From: Candidatus Peregrinibacteria bacterium
GTDB taxonomy: Bacteria; Patescibacteriota; Gracilibacteria; UBA1369
Reading direction: 5' to 3'
Length of the DNA: 64,000 nucleotides
NCBI GenBank assembly: GCA_003153355.1
Contig: PLYH01000004.1
Coordinates: 1 to 64,000, forward strand
Shown here: positions 35,131 through 43,900 of the stretch, piece after piece
Position numbering within the stretch: position 1 is the stretch's first letter
How the letters are laid out: each line of letters starts with the position of its first letter
Translations under genes and position numbers: made by a program
Notes under the pieces: generated by a model
Database searches by the model: none
What the model saw: the letters and a program-made list of their open reading frames with translations, nothing else
Told to the model about the DNA's origin: nothing

Positions 35131-35159
35131 TCACGGTTACTCGGAGGATGAAAGTCAAC

Positions 35160-35187
35160 TTGTTCTTTTTTCATGAAGTCATAAAAT
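35160..35187 (+). promoter_or_regulatory. promoter of the lipoprotein gene
   Basis: TTGTTC (35160-35165), a 16-bp spacer and TAAAAT (35182-35187), 28 nt before the ATG. Confidence 0.55.
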
Positions 35188-35215
35188 AAAGATATTCATT
35201 CATTTTTTTGTTGTT

Positions 35216-36679
35216 ATGAAGAAACTTCAGAAAACTCTTCCGGCGCTGATGTTTATTTTGGCATTTTCATTGACCAGTTTAAGCGGTTGTCAAAACAACC
35301 CGCCTGAACAGGGAAACGGCATTGATCAGACTCCACTCGACCGCCGCATCGGCGTGATCCAGTCACTTGGAGGAGCAACCACGAACAGCCAGGGAACGGA
35401 TATTCTGACGATGGATGACGGCACTACGATTTTACTGAAGAGTTTGCAGATCAATCTTGATGATCCAAAATATTTGGGCAAAAAAGTTGAATTGAGCGGC
35501 GTGTTAACCTATACCACGGACAATAAACAGATCATGGAAGTACAAAGCATTGATGTTCTGGAAGATGTCGCAGCCGCACCGGCTACTCAACAGCAGGCTC
35601 CAACCTGGCAGGATTACGTCAACGCCGCGCTGGGCTTTCAGGTAAAATACCGCAACGATTTTACGGTAGCTGAAAACGGCCAGACCATTACCTTTACGAG
35701 GCCGGTGAGTCCGGATGCGTTCATCGCTGGCTCTTCGCAGGAAGCTGCCGCGCCATCGACGATGCAAATGACTCAGGATCATGTCATTACGGTTATGGTC
35801 ACTCCTCACAGCGCGGGAGCAGATCTTGTGAAAGATTTCCTAAAGCTTCCTGACGATAAAGCCGGAACCTTAATGGGGGCGGAATATAATAAAAGCCGGA
35901 TCGGTGCCAACGGCATTGACGCTTATAAACACGTTGCTCTGAATAACGTGACGTTTTCTTTTGACGACGGATCGAATTTTTATCAGATCAGTTATATGAG
36001 CGGCAACGATTCACAGGCCATTGAAGACCAGAATAATTTCTACGACTTTTTGGCGAGCTTCCAGCTTTTGAATGGACCTTCCGTCACTCAGCAAGCAATC
36101 ATTACTCCGGTTGCGAATCCTGTTCCTTTGCCTGCACCAACTCCAACACCAGCTCCGGTGACGACGAGCAGCACTCAGTCGGATTTTAATATTTCCAATT
36201 CCAATCCTGTTCCTGCTCCGATCAATACCATTACGATTCCTCCGGCATCATCCGACAGTTCCGGTTCGGCAACCACTGGAACTTCAAACAGTTCAGTATC
36301 TCCCGGAACGACGCAGGAACTTTTGCCGGGGTTCAGTTCATTCAGCAGTTCGGCCTATAAATTTAATCTTCAATATCCAAAAGGCTGGTATTACGGACAA
36401 ACGACCAGTACGGATTCAAGCGTGATCCGCCGTTATGATTTTGGATCGAAACCTGTTGATCAACAACCGGGCACCGTGAATCTGGATGTTGTTTCCGGCG
36501 GAATACCTTCCGGAACTACAACAACGGTCGGAGATAAAATGTTAGTGATGACTTCAAACAGCGACGGAACAATTTCCTATTATTATAAAGGTCAAAGCGG
36601 CCGCGTTTACCGCATGAGCGGTCCGTCAAACATGGACATTGTATTTAAGAACATGTTTGAAACGCTTCAAGAACAATAG
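35216..36679 (+). CDS. secreted lipoprotein with two PsbP-like/unknown beta domains
   Basis: A lipoprotein signal peptide ends in LSGC (Cys25), so the 487-residue product is probably lipid-anchored outside the membrane. An N-terminal small beta domain (about 40-110) is followed by a domain starting GFQVKYRNDFTV (about 140-290), a Pro/Thr/Ser-rich linker (about 300-370), and a C-terminal domain starting YKFNLQYPKGWYYGQ (about 380-485). The GFxxxYP-type openings resemble PsbP-like modules and repeat twice. The function is unknown; it may bind a surface ligand. Confidence 0.7.
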   Translation: MKKLQKTLPALMFILAFSLTSLSGCQNNPPEQGNGIDQTPLDRRIGVIQSLGGATTNSQGTDILTMDDGTTILLKSLQINLDDPKYLGKKVELSGVLTYTTDNKQIMEVQSIDVLEDVAAAPATQQQAPTWQDYVNAALGFQVKYRNDFTVAENGQTITFTRPVSPDAFIAGSSQEAAAPSTMQMTQDHVITVMVTPHSAGADLVKDFLKLPDDKAGTLMGAEYNKSRIGANGIDAYKHVALNNVTFSFDDGSNFYQISYMSGNDSQAIEDQNNFYDFLASFQLLNGPSVTQQAIITPVANPVPLPAPTPTPAPVTTSSTQSDFNISNSNPVPAPINTITIPPASSDSSGSATTGTSNSSVSPGTTQELLPGFSSFSSSAYKFNLQYPKGWYYGQTTSTDSSVIRRYDFGSKPVDQQPGTVNLDVVSGGIPSGTTTTVGDKMLVMTSNSDGTISYYYKGQSGRVYRMSGPSNMDIVFKNMFETLQEQ

Positions 36680-36691
36680 AAGCAGGATTTA

Positions 36692-36720
36692 TTGACTTTT
36701 GATCGTTAGCACTCTATCAT
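36692..36720 (+). promoter_or_regulatory. sigma-70-type promoter of clpC
   Basis: TTGACT (36692-36697), a 17-bp spacer and TATCAT (36715-36720). The -10 lies inside the loop of the CIRCE operator. Confidence 0.75.
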
Positions 36721-36732
36721 TGTAAGTGCTAA
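36706..36732 (+). promoter_or_regulatory. CIRCE operator (HrcA site) upstream of clpC
   Basis: TTAGCACTC (36706-36714), nine bases, then AAGTGCTAA (36724-36732). This matches the CIRCE consensus TTAGCACTC-N9-GAGTGCTAA with one change. It covers the -10 box, so HrcA bound here would block transcription until heat shock. Confidence 0.9.
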
Positions 36733-36853
36733 TATCTATGACAGACCATAAAATTCTATACGTAAACACCATTTCGTAAGAGAAAGTTCTAAAAAGCTCT
36801 TTCTTATGCTAGAATTATTGGAAATAAAAAGAATTTAACAAATTTAAACATTT

Positions 36854-39535
36854 ATGAACGATAATAGATTCGAAAAATTCACGAAAGAGGCGAAGCAGGC
36901 TTTGATTGTTGCGCAGGAAAAAGCGCGGGATTCCAAGCTTAATTACGTTGGAACAGAACATGTCCTTCTTGGAATTTTAAGCCAGGAGAACTCTTTGGGT
37001 TCATCCATTTTGACGAGCTTCGGAGTTTCTTTGGAAAACGTCAATTTGGTTCTTAAAACCGTGGGAAGGATGACTCCGGTTGTGAACGGTTCACAAAAAG
37101 GCTGGGGCGGCCTGAGCGGTTTTGCCAAAAAAGTCATTGAAGACGCAGTACGTGCGGCTCACGAATTCAACCACTCATACGTAGGCACCGAGCATCTTTT
37201 GTATGCTTTGGTCTGTCAGGAAAATACGGCCGCTACGGTAATTCTTGAAAACATGAAGATCAATCCTCAGGATATCAAGGAACAACTCATCCAGACTTTT
37301 GAAAAAGCCAAAGAGGCTCACAAAGCAAACGGCGGGAACGGACAGAACATGAATCCTCAAATGATGAACCCGATCGAGTTCTTCCTGAGCGGTCTCCATG
37401 GCGTGCTCGTGGGCAACATGGAAAAAGAACAGAACGCTTTCCAGAAAACTCCAAAACAGGATCAAAAAGAAGAAAAAACCTCAAAGACTCCGGCGCTTGA
37501 TTACTTCACCACCGACCTGATCGCGGAATGCCGCGCAGGTAAAATCGGTCCGGTGATCGGCCGCGTCAGAGAGATCGACCGTGCCATCAGCATTTTGTGC
37601 CGCAAGACGAAAAACAATCCGGTGCTCATCGGTGAGCCTGGTGTTGGTAAGACTGCCATCGCCGAAGGCCTTGCCCACGCAATTGTGAATGAACAAGTTC
37701 CTGACACCATGCTCGACAAGCGGATACTTTCGCTTTCCATGAGTTCGGTCGTTGCCGGAACCAAATACCGCGGTGAATTTGAAGAAAGAATTAAACAGAT
37801 TATCGATGAAGCAGCTTCCGTTCACAACGTGATTCTCTTTATTGATGAGCTCCACACTGTGATCGGCGCAGGTTCGGCAGAAGGAAGTCTTGATGCCGCA
37901 AATATTTTGAAACCAGCACTTTCCCGCGGACGCATTCAGGTCATCGGAGCGACGACGCTTTCCGAATACCGCAAACATATTGAAACCGATGCCGCTTTGG
38001 AACGCCGCTTCCAGCCGGTAAAAGTTGATGAACCTAACGAAGAGGATACCCTCAAGATTATGGAAGGTCTGCGCGAAAGTTTTGAAGATCATCACAACCT
38101 GCTCATCACCGATGAAGCTTTGAAAGCAGCCGTGACTCTTTCCAAACGTTACATCAACGACCGTTTCCTTCCGGATAAAGCCATCGATCTGATTGATGAA
38201 GCTTCTTCGGTCAAACGCATCAAGAGCAAAGTGAACACTGATAGAATCAGGAAACTCCAGAAAGAGCTCAGCAAAATCATCAAGACGAAAGAAGAGTCCG
38301 TTGCGGCTCAGGATTATGAACACGCTGCAGAACTCCGCAACCGCGAACTGGAACTTTTGAATGAGATCGAAGCCAGCAAAGTGGTGAAGATCCCCCGTGA
38401 TAAACGCGAAAAAGTGGGCGAAGACGATGTGGCCCGCATTGTTTCTCAGATCACAGGCGTTCCCGTGACCAGACTGGTCAAAGAGGATGTCCAGAATCTG
38501 ATGAATCTTGAAGATGCTTTGAAGAAACGCATTGTTGGGCAGGATGATGCCGTCATAGCTGCGTCAAAAGCCATCCGCCGCGCGCGCGCAGGCTTCAGCG
38601 ACGTCAATCGTCCGATCGGTTCGTTTATTTTCCTCGGCCCTACTGGGGTTGGAAAAACAGAATTGGTGAAAGCTCTGGCTGAAGAGGTTTTCGGCGATAA
38701 AAATGCACTTATCCGCATTGATATGAGTGAGTTCATGGAACGTCACAACACTTCACGTCTCGTCGGTGCGACCGCAGGTTATGTGGGTTATGAAGAAGGA
38801 GGCCAGCTGACCGAAGCGATCCGCCGCAAGCCTTATTCCGTGGTACTGTTTGATGAAATTGAAAAGGCGCATCCTGACGTATTCAATCTCCTCCTCCAGA
38901 TTTTGGAAGACGGAAAATTGACGGACAGCAAAGGCCGCGCCGTTGACTTTAAGAACACCATCATCGTCATGACGTCGAACATCGGCGCCAAGAAACTGAC
39001 GGACAAAGCAGCTCCGATCGGATTTAACGTCAGCGAAAAATCCCTGGATAAAGCCGAAGAAAAATACAATCACGCCAAGGAGACGATTCTGGATGACTTG
39101 AAGGAATATTTCCGCCCTGAGTTTTTGAACCGCATTGATAAGATCATTGTCTTCAACGCGCTGACGCATGAAATGATTAAGGAGATCGTTAAATTGCAGA
39201 TCGCTTATCTGCAGGAACGCATCAAAAGTAAAAACATCAGCATTGAACTTACTCCCGGCGCTTTGGAAGCTCTCGCAACGATCAGTTATGACCGTCAGTT
39301 CGGAGCCCGTCTGGTCCGCCGCAAAGTTCAGGAACTCGTTGAAGATCCTTTGACCATGCGCTACCTTGAAAATGAGTTTAAGGACGGCGACAAGGTTCAG
39401 ATCGTTCAGAAAGGTGACACCGTTGATCTGAAAAAGATGGATTTCGCCCTTATTAAAGAGGTAAAGGCGGAAAAGGAGCCTAAAGCGGAAAAGACTGAAA
39501 AGAAAACCCGCAAAACGTCTAAAGCAAGCACATAA
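36854..39535 (+). CDS. clpC: ClpC-type AAA+ unfoldase (ClpP partner)
   Basis: This hexameric unfoldase feeds proteins to ClpP. It has two Clp_N repeats (about 1-150: LNYVGTEHVLLGIL, HSYVGTEHLLYALV), AAA1 with GEPGVGKT (about 259), a UVR motif (DYEHAAELRNRELELLNEI, about 495-513), AAA2 with GPTGVGKT (about 595), and a C-terminal D2-small domain. The UVR motif marks ClpC rather than ClpB, and the PIGFNV loop corresponds to the ClpP-binding GF loop. A Lys/Glu tail ends the protein. A CIRCE element controls the promoter, so it should be heat-shock induced through HrcA. Confidence 0.93.
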   Translation: MNDNRFEKFTKEAKQALIVAQEKARDSKLNYVGTEHVLLGILSQENSLGSSILTSFGVSLENVNLVLKTVGRMTPVVNGSQKGWGGLSGFAKKVIEDAVRAAHEFNHSYVGTEHLLYALVCQENTAATVILENMKINPQDIKEQLIQTFEKAKEAHKANGGNGQNMNPQMMNPIEFFLSGLHGVLVGNMEKEQNAFQKTPKQDQKEEKTSKTPALDYFTTDLIAECRAGKIGPVIGRVREIDRAISILCRKTKNNPVLIGEPGVGKTAIAEGLAHAIVNEQVPDTMLDKRILSLSMSSVVAGTKYRGEFEERIKQIIDEAASVHNVILFIDELHTVIGAGSAEGSLDAANILKPALSRGRIQVIGATTLSEYRKHIETDAALERRFQPVKVDEPNEEDTLKIMEGLRESFEDHHNLLITDEALKAAVTLSKRYINDRFLPDKAIDLIDEASSVKRIKSKVNTDRIRKLQKELSKIIKTKEESVAAQDYEHAAELRNRELELLNEIEASKVVKIPRDKREKVGEDDVARIVSQITGVPVTRLVKEDVQNLMNLEDALKKRIVGQDDAVIAASKAIRRARAGFSDVNRPIGSFIFLGPTGVGKTELVKALAEEVFGDKNALIRIDMSEFMERHNTSRLVGATAGYVGYEEGGQLTEAIRRKPYSVVLFDEIEKAHPDVFNLLLQILEDGKLTDSKGRAVDFKNTIIVMTSNIGAKKLTDKAAPIGFNVSEKSLDKAEEKYNHAKETILDDLKEYFRPEFLNRIDKIIVFNALTHEMIKEIVKLQIAYLQERIKSKNISIELTPGALEALATISYDRQFGARLVRRKVQELVEDPLTMRYLENEFKDGDKVQIVQKGDTVDLKKMDFALIKEVKAEKEPKAEKTEKKTRKTSKAST

Positions 39536-39542
39536 AAGGCCG

Positions 39543-39571
39543 TTGACAAAGACTTTTTAAGCCCTTACAAT
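39543..39571 (+). promoter_or_regulatory. promoter of rpsA, embedded in the clpC terminator
   Basis: A perfect TTGACA (39543-39548), a 17-bp spacer and TACAAT (39566-39571). The -10 box is formed by the ascending arm of the clpC terminator stem, and transcription would start in the terminator loop. Confidence 0.75.
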
Positions 39572-39596
39572 AGATTAGCTACTGTAAGGGCTTTTT
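39560..39596 (+). terminator. intrinsic terminator of clpC
   Basis: A perfect 10-bp stem AGCCCTTACA/TGTAAGGGCT with a 13-nt loop is followed by five T. Confidence 0.88.
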
Positions 39597-39667
39597 GAAA
39601 CTCCCAGCCAAGTCGGCCCTTGCAACAAGCATTATTCTTAAAGACTTTGCTGCGGTATATTTATTTT

Positions 39668-40924
39668 ATGGCAACTGCTACACAAGCAAAACCAGGTGCA
39701 GCCATCAGTATCATGGAGGAGCTCTTATTAAATGCTCCCGATATTATTGCACCAAAACCAGGTACACTCGTTGACGGAAAGGTTATCAGCATCTACAAGA
39801 ACAAAATCCTTGTGGATATTAACGGTGTCATGACCGGTCTTATTTCCGGACGTGAAGCCCGCGACAGTGTTGATACACTGAAAAAAATCAAAATCGGCGA
39901 CAATATTTCCGCGTATGTTATTGATGAAGAGGACAATGAAGGTTACATCGTGCTTTCACTCCGCAAAGCCAGCCAGGAAAAAACCTGGAAACGCTTTGAA
40001 GAGGCTTTTGAACGCGGCGATGTTATTACCGTCAATGCCAATGAAGCGAATAAAGGAGGTCTTCTGCTTGAAATCGACGGAATCAAAGGATTCATTCCGG
40101 TTTCTCAGCTTGCGCCTTTGCATTATCCTCGCGTGAACGGAGCAGATGCCAATATGATTCTTACGCGTTTACAATTATTGGTCGGTACGAAATTCCTGGT
40201 CAAGATCATCAACATTGATAAAGAGAACGGCAAACTGATTCTTTCCGAAAAAGCCGCCATGGAAGAACAGCGCAAAGTGGCTTTGACGAGCTTGAAGGTC
40301 GGTCAGAAAGTGAAAGGCAAGATCAGCGGCATCGTGAAGTTCGGTATTTTTGTGGCTTTCGACGGATTGGAAGGTTTGGTTCACATTTCAGAAATTGCCT
40401 GGGGCCATGTGAAAGATCCTGCTGATTACGGAAAACTTGGCGATGAAGTTGAAGTTCTCGTCATCGGCATTGAAGGCGAAAAGATTTCTCTCTCCATGAA
40501 ACGTCTGGTTGAAGATCCATGGTTGGAAGCTGCCAAAGCGTTCAAGATCGGCGACGTGATCGAAGGCGAAATCAACCGCCTCACTCCGTTCGGCGCGTTC
40601 CTTAAACTCAGCGACGACATCAACGGCCTGATCCATCTTACTGAAATTACCGGAGAAGCGATCAAGGATCCAAGTGAAGCATTGAAGATCGGCGAAAAGG
40701 TGAAAGCAAAAATCATTGCCATCGAACCGAATGAACACAGAATTGGTCTTTCCATTAAAGCTCTGACTGAAGAACCAAAGAAGAAAATCAAGAAAGAGGC
40801 TGAAGAAGAAGCAAAAGCCGAAGAGGAAGAAAAAGCAGCCAAGAAAAAAGTGAAAAAATCAGAAGATAAAGAGGAAGCGGCTTCTGAAGAAGACGGCGCA
40901 AAGAAAAAGGCGAAGAAGAAATAG
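39668..40924 (+). CDS. rpsA: 30S ribosomal protein S1 (four S1 domains)
   Basis: S1 binds mRNA at the ribosome and helps start translation on mRNAs without strong Shine-Dalgarno sites. The 418-residue protein has four S1 OB-fold repeats, starting about residues 30, 115, 207 and 292 (GTLVDGKVISIYKNKILVDI, GLLLEIDGIKGFIP, GKISGIVKFGIFVAFDGLEG, GEINRLTPFGAFLKLSDDIN), and a long Lys/Glu/Ala tail. That is fewer than the six of E. coli. The ATG at 39668 is used because the in-frame start at 39620 lies too close to the predicted transcript start and adds a non-family tail. Its importance may be high here, as starts in this window lack Shine-Dalgarno sites. Confidence 0.92.
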   Translation: MATATQAKPGAAISIMEELLLNAPDIIAPKPGTLVDGKVISIYKNKILVDINGVMTGLISGREARDSVDTLKKIKIGDNISAYVIDEEDNEGYIVLSLRKASQEKTWKRFEEAFERGDVITVNANEANKGGLLLEIDGIKGFIPVSQLAPLHYPRVNGADANMILTRLQLLVGTKFLVKIINIDKENGKLILSEKAAMEEQRKVALTSLKVGQKVKGKISGIVKFGIFVAFDGLEGLVHISEIAWGHVKDPADYGKLGDEVEVLVIGIEGEKISLSMKRLVEDPWLEAAKAFKIGDVIEGEINRLTPFGAFLKLSDDINGLIHLTEITGEAIKDPSEALKIGEKVKAKIIAIEPNEHRIGLSIKALTEEPKKKIKKEAEEEAKAEEEEKAAKKKVKKSEDKEEAASEEDGAKKKAKKK

Positions 40925-40946
40925 TTTTCTAGATAGAATTATAAAA

Positions 40947-40972
40947 AGCCCTGCATTGTGCGGGGCTTTTTT
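40947..40972 (+). terminator. intrinsic terminator of rpsA
   Basis: The 9-bp stem AGCCCTGCA/TGCGGGGCT (one wobble) with loop TTG is followed by six T. Confidence 0.88.
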
Positions 40973-40993
40973 GTTTATATATTCAGCGAGAAC

Positions 40994-43900
40994 TCAAGCG
41001 GATCTTGCAAGTCCGACGCCGTCATGAGGGCCGCTTGCTCCAGCGTTTTTGCCGTGAGTCTGGAATTGTGCGAGATATGTTTCGCCGTTGAGTTCGAAGG
41101 TGAAGGTGTCTCCTTTTTCAGCACCTTTCCGGACAAAATATGACTTGGCAATCCAGGATATCGTTGATGCCATAGGGCTTACACCTTTCGGGGTAAAGAA
41201 ATTGGGAGGATATTTGAACGGCTGCAAATGGCCGGAGCTTAGATTTATCGGCACCCGGAATTGTTCATTATTCCTGGTAAAATCAATGTAGTCGCCGTTT
41301 GAAGTTTGGACGAATTTTGCATGTCCTGATGAAAGAACTTGGCCAACTTCCCTCTGAGTGTAATCAAATTCATCGACAACTTGTTCTCCGGCGGTTTCTG
41401 GAAGCTTTGGTTGAGCATTCGGTATATTGGCTGGTATCATGTCAGGCTGTTGAGGAATAGGACCGCTTTGGATATAAAGGTCCGCCCCCGGATGGTCACC
41501 ATGCCAGGCTAATTTGGCGAGGTATTTTACTCCTTCATACTCAAAAGGCATTTCAGTTCCCTGTGGGTTGTTCCATTGCAACATGGTGTAGAGCATTGCG
41601 TAATCCATGACTGCAATGAGCCCAGGATTTCCCTGGTAAATGGTATAGCCCTCAGGTCTCCCGGTAAGGTTCGGCGTTTGGTAGGACAGATCAACTTTCA
41701 AGCGGTATTCATTGCCATTGAAGGTCATTGATGCCTCGTCTCCGTTTGTTCCTTTAAAGTATGTAATGGTTCCTCCCGGTGCACCCTGGGAAATTTTATA
41801 TTCAACTGAGTCAAATTGGACCATTTCATTGGTGTCGATGCTTTTTGCTTTTTGCGGATTCGGCAGAAGAGTGTCCGTTTGTTGGACGCTTGGCTTATTG
41901 CCCGGCTGATCGTTGCCGCTGAAGGAGTGAACCAACTTTGGTATATTTGAAACAAGTTCAGCCTGTGGTTGCGGTTGAGGAGCTTGCTGCTCTTTAAAAT
42001 TCGGGCCGGGGATGTTGGACCAGGCCTCTTTTACATCCGCGGGAAGGTTGTACATCACCGAAATGTCCATCACACCGTTTCGATTTAAAAGCGGTGCGAG
42101 ATCAGGATTACTCAATACATCTTCAGCACGCATCGGTTTGCCGTCGACAATCATATTTTTGCTGATGAGACGTCCGCCCTGGCTGTAATCCCAATAATCA
42201 AACGGATGGAAACCTCCGGTGTTGTTTGGTTGGACGCGCGACGAATTCTCAAAACGTCCGCCATAAATCGAAAGCCAGTTCGGATGCTGCATCAGGTTCG
42301 TGGCATCATTGTTGCTATAGATGACATCCTTTTTTTCACCGGCAATCAGTCCCTGCGGATTATATTTCTGAATCATGTCGTTTTGTCCGCGGTAAAAAGC
42401 CGGTGTTGCCATGTAAGGCTGGCTCTTTCCGTCAAACGGAACACCGATATTTTGGGCGATTTGTCCGTATGCAAAGAAAGGAACGATCGTTGCATTCGCT
42501 TCAATATCATCGACGAGCTTTTCCGTTGGAAGAATGCAGTCGTATTTTTCAGCGACAAATTTTGCGATAAGACCGTTCATCGGGACACGGACAAAATCGT
42601 CATTCGTCCCGACGGAAAGGTAATCCGGCATGACTTTGATGGTTGCGGTATGCCCGTTGGCTTCCACTGTTACTTCCTTAAACTGGAACAGGAACGGCGG
42701 AATGTTGCCGCGGGAAAGTTCTTCGACAACGCGCTGCTGTTCTCTCCCCCATTTTTGGATTGTTGATAATCCGGGAGTTTTGTCGATTTCATCAAGTTCC
42801 GCCATAAACTGGCTTCCGGTCGGAGCATCTTTCGGACGTTCGGGAATTTTAAGACCTTCAGGGGAAGGGGCAGCACTGTCTGAAGCAACCTCCTGATTCG
42901 GTTTGTTTGCGCTTTGGTCTTTGATGATTTCGCCCTGGAGGAGTCTTGAAAGTTTTCCGGGATTCGGGTGAACATGATCGCTGCCGACGCGGTATTCGGG
43001 TGACATTGCATCAGGATCATTTGGGTCTGCAACCAACTCATCGATGCGGATAACTTTTCTTCCGGAATTGATGATCTGCTGGTTGATCCATTTTCTGTTT
43101 TCGTTCACTTCGTCGTATTTGGATCGGTAGGTTGAAAATGTGTGGCCTTTGAATGGAGGGATCGTGCAGGCGTAAACCGTCATGCCAAGGTCTTCAAGAA
43201 TTTTCCAGATCTGCTGGATGCGGTCAAAAATAGCTTCTTTGGTGAAACGTCCGTCGCCGATACTGCCAATGTCATTGGTGCCGATCAGAACAACGCCATT
43301 TCCGCCTTTAAACATATCAAGATTGAAATCCACCGAAACTTTACTGTCGGTCGGTTTGCCGTCGCGAAGGTTTTGGAGCTGATCAAGCAGCCACATTGAA
43401 GTCATACCGCCTTTAGCAAAAGTTCTGCGTTCACCGGCGACGTCCATCGATGCGCCTTTCACGCTCGCGAAAATCGAATCGCCCAAAAAGAGCGTGTTGC
43501 CCGTGATTTTTCCCGGAACGAGTTCGCGTTTTTCCGGAGAAACAAATGACGCGGGTTTGTAACTTGGAGCCACTTTGGCGTTCGCGCTGAATCTTGGAGC
43601 TTCGAATGGAACACCGCCGCCGCCGGTATATTTTGGAGTCGCATTTGAACCACCGCCTCCCGTGTATTTTGGAGTTACACTCGGCATCACGCTGAGAGTT
43701 TGGCCTCCAACGTCGCCGCTGCCGCTGAATCCCCCGCCTCCGCCGAAACTTCTCACTTTAGCGGGTGCGCCCGGCAGTGCCGGAACCAAAGGGGCATTGT
43801 CCGCAACTGCACTTGGAGGTAATGCCGGCACGGCACCGGGCGTCATCGACTGAATTTTTGCGACCGCCTCTTTCATTTTATCGTTGTATTGATAAACATT

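Noticed and set aside
37481-38323. 280-codon minus-strand frame inside clpC
   Set aside because: Antisense shadow of the conserved AAA1 domain of clpC.
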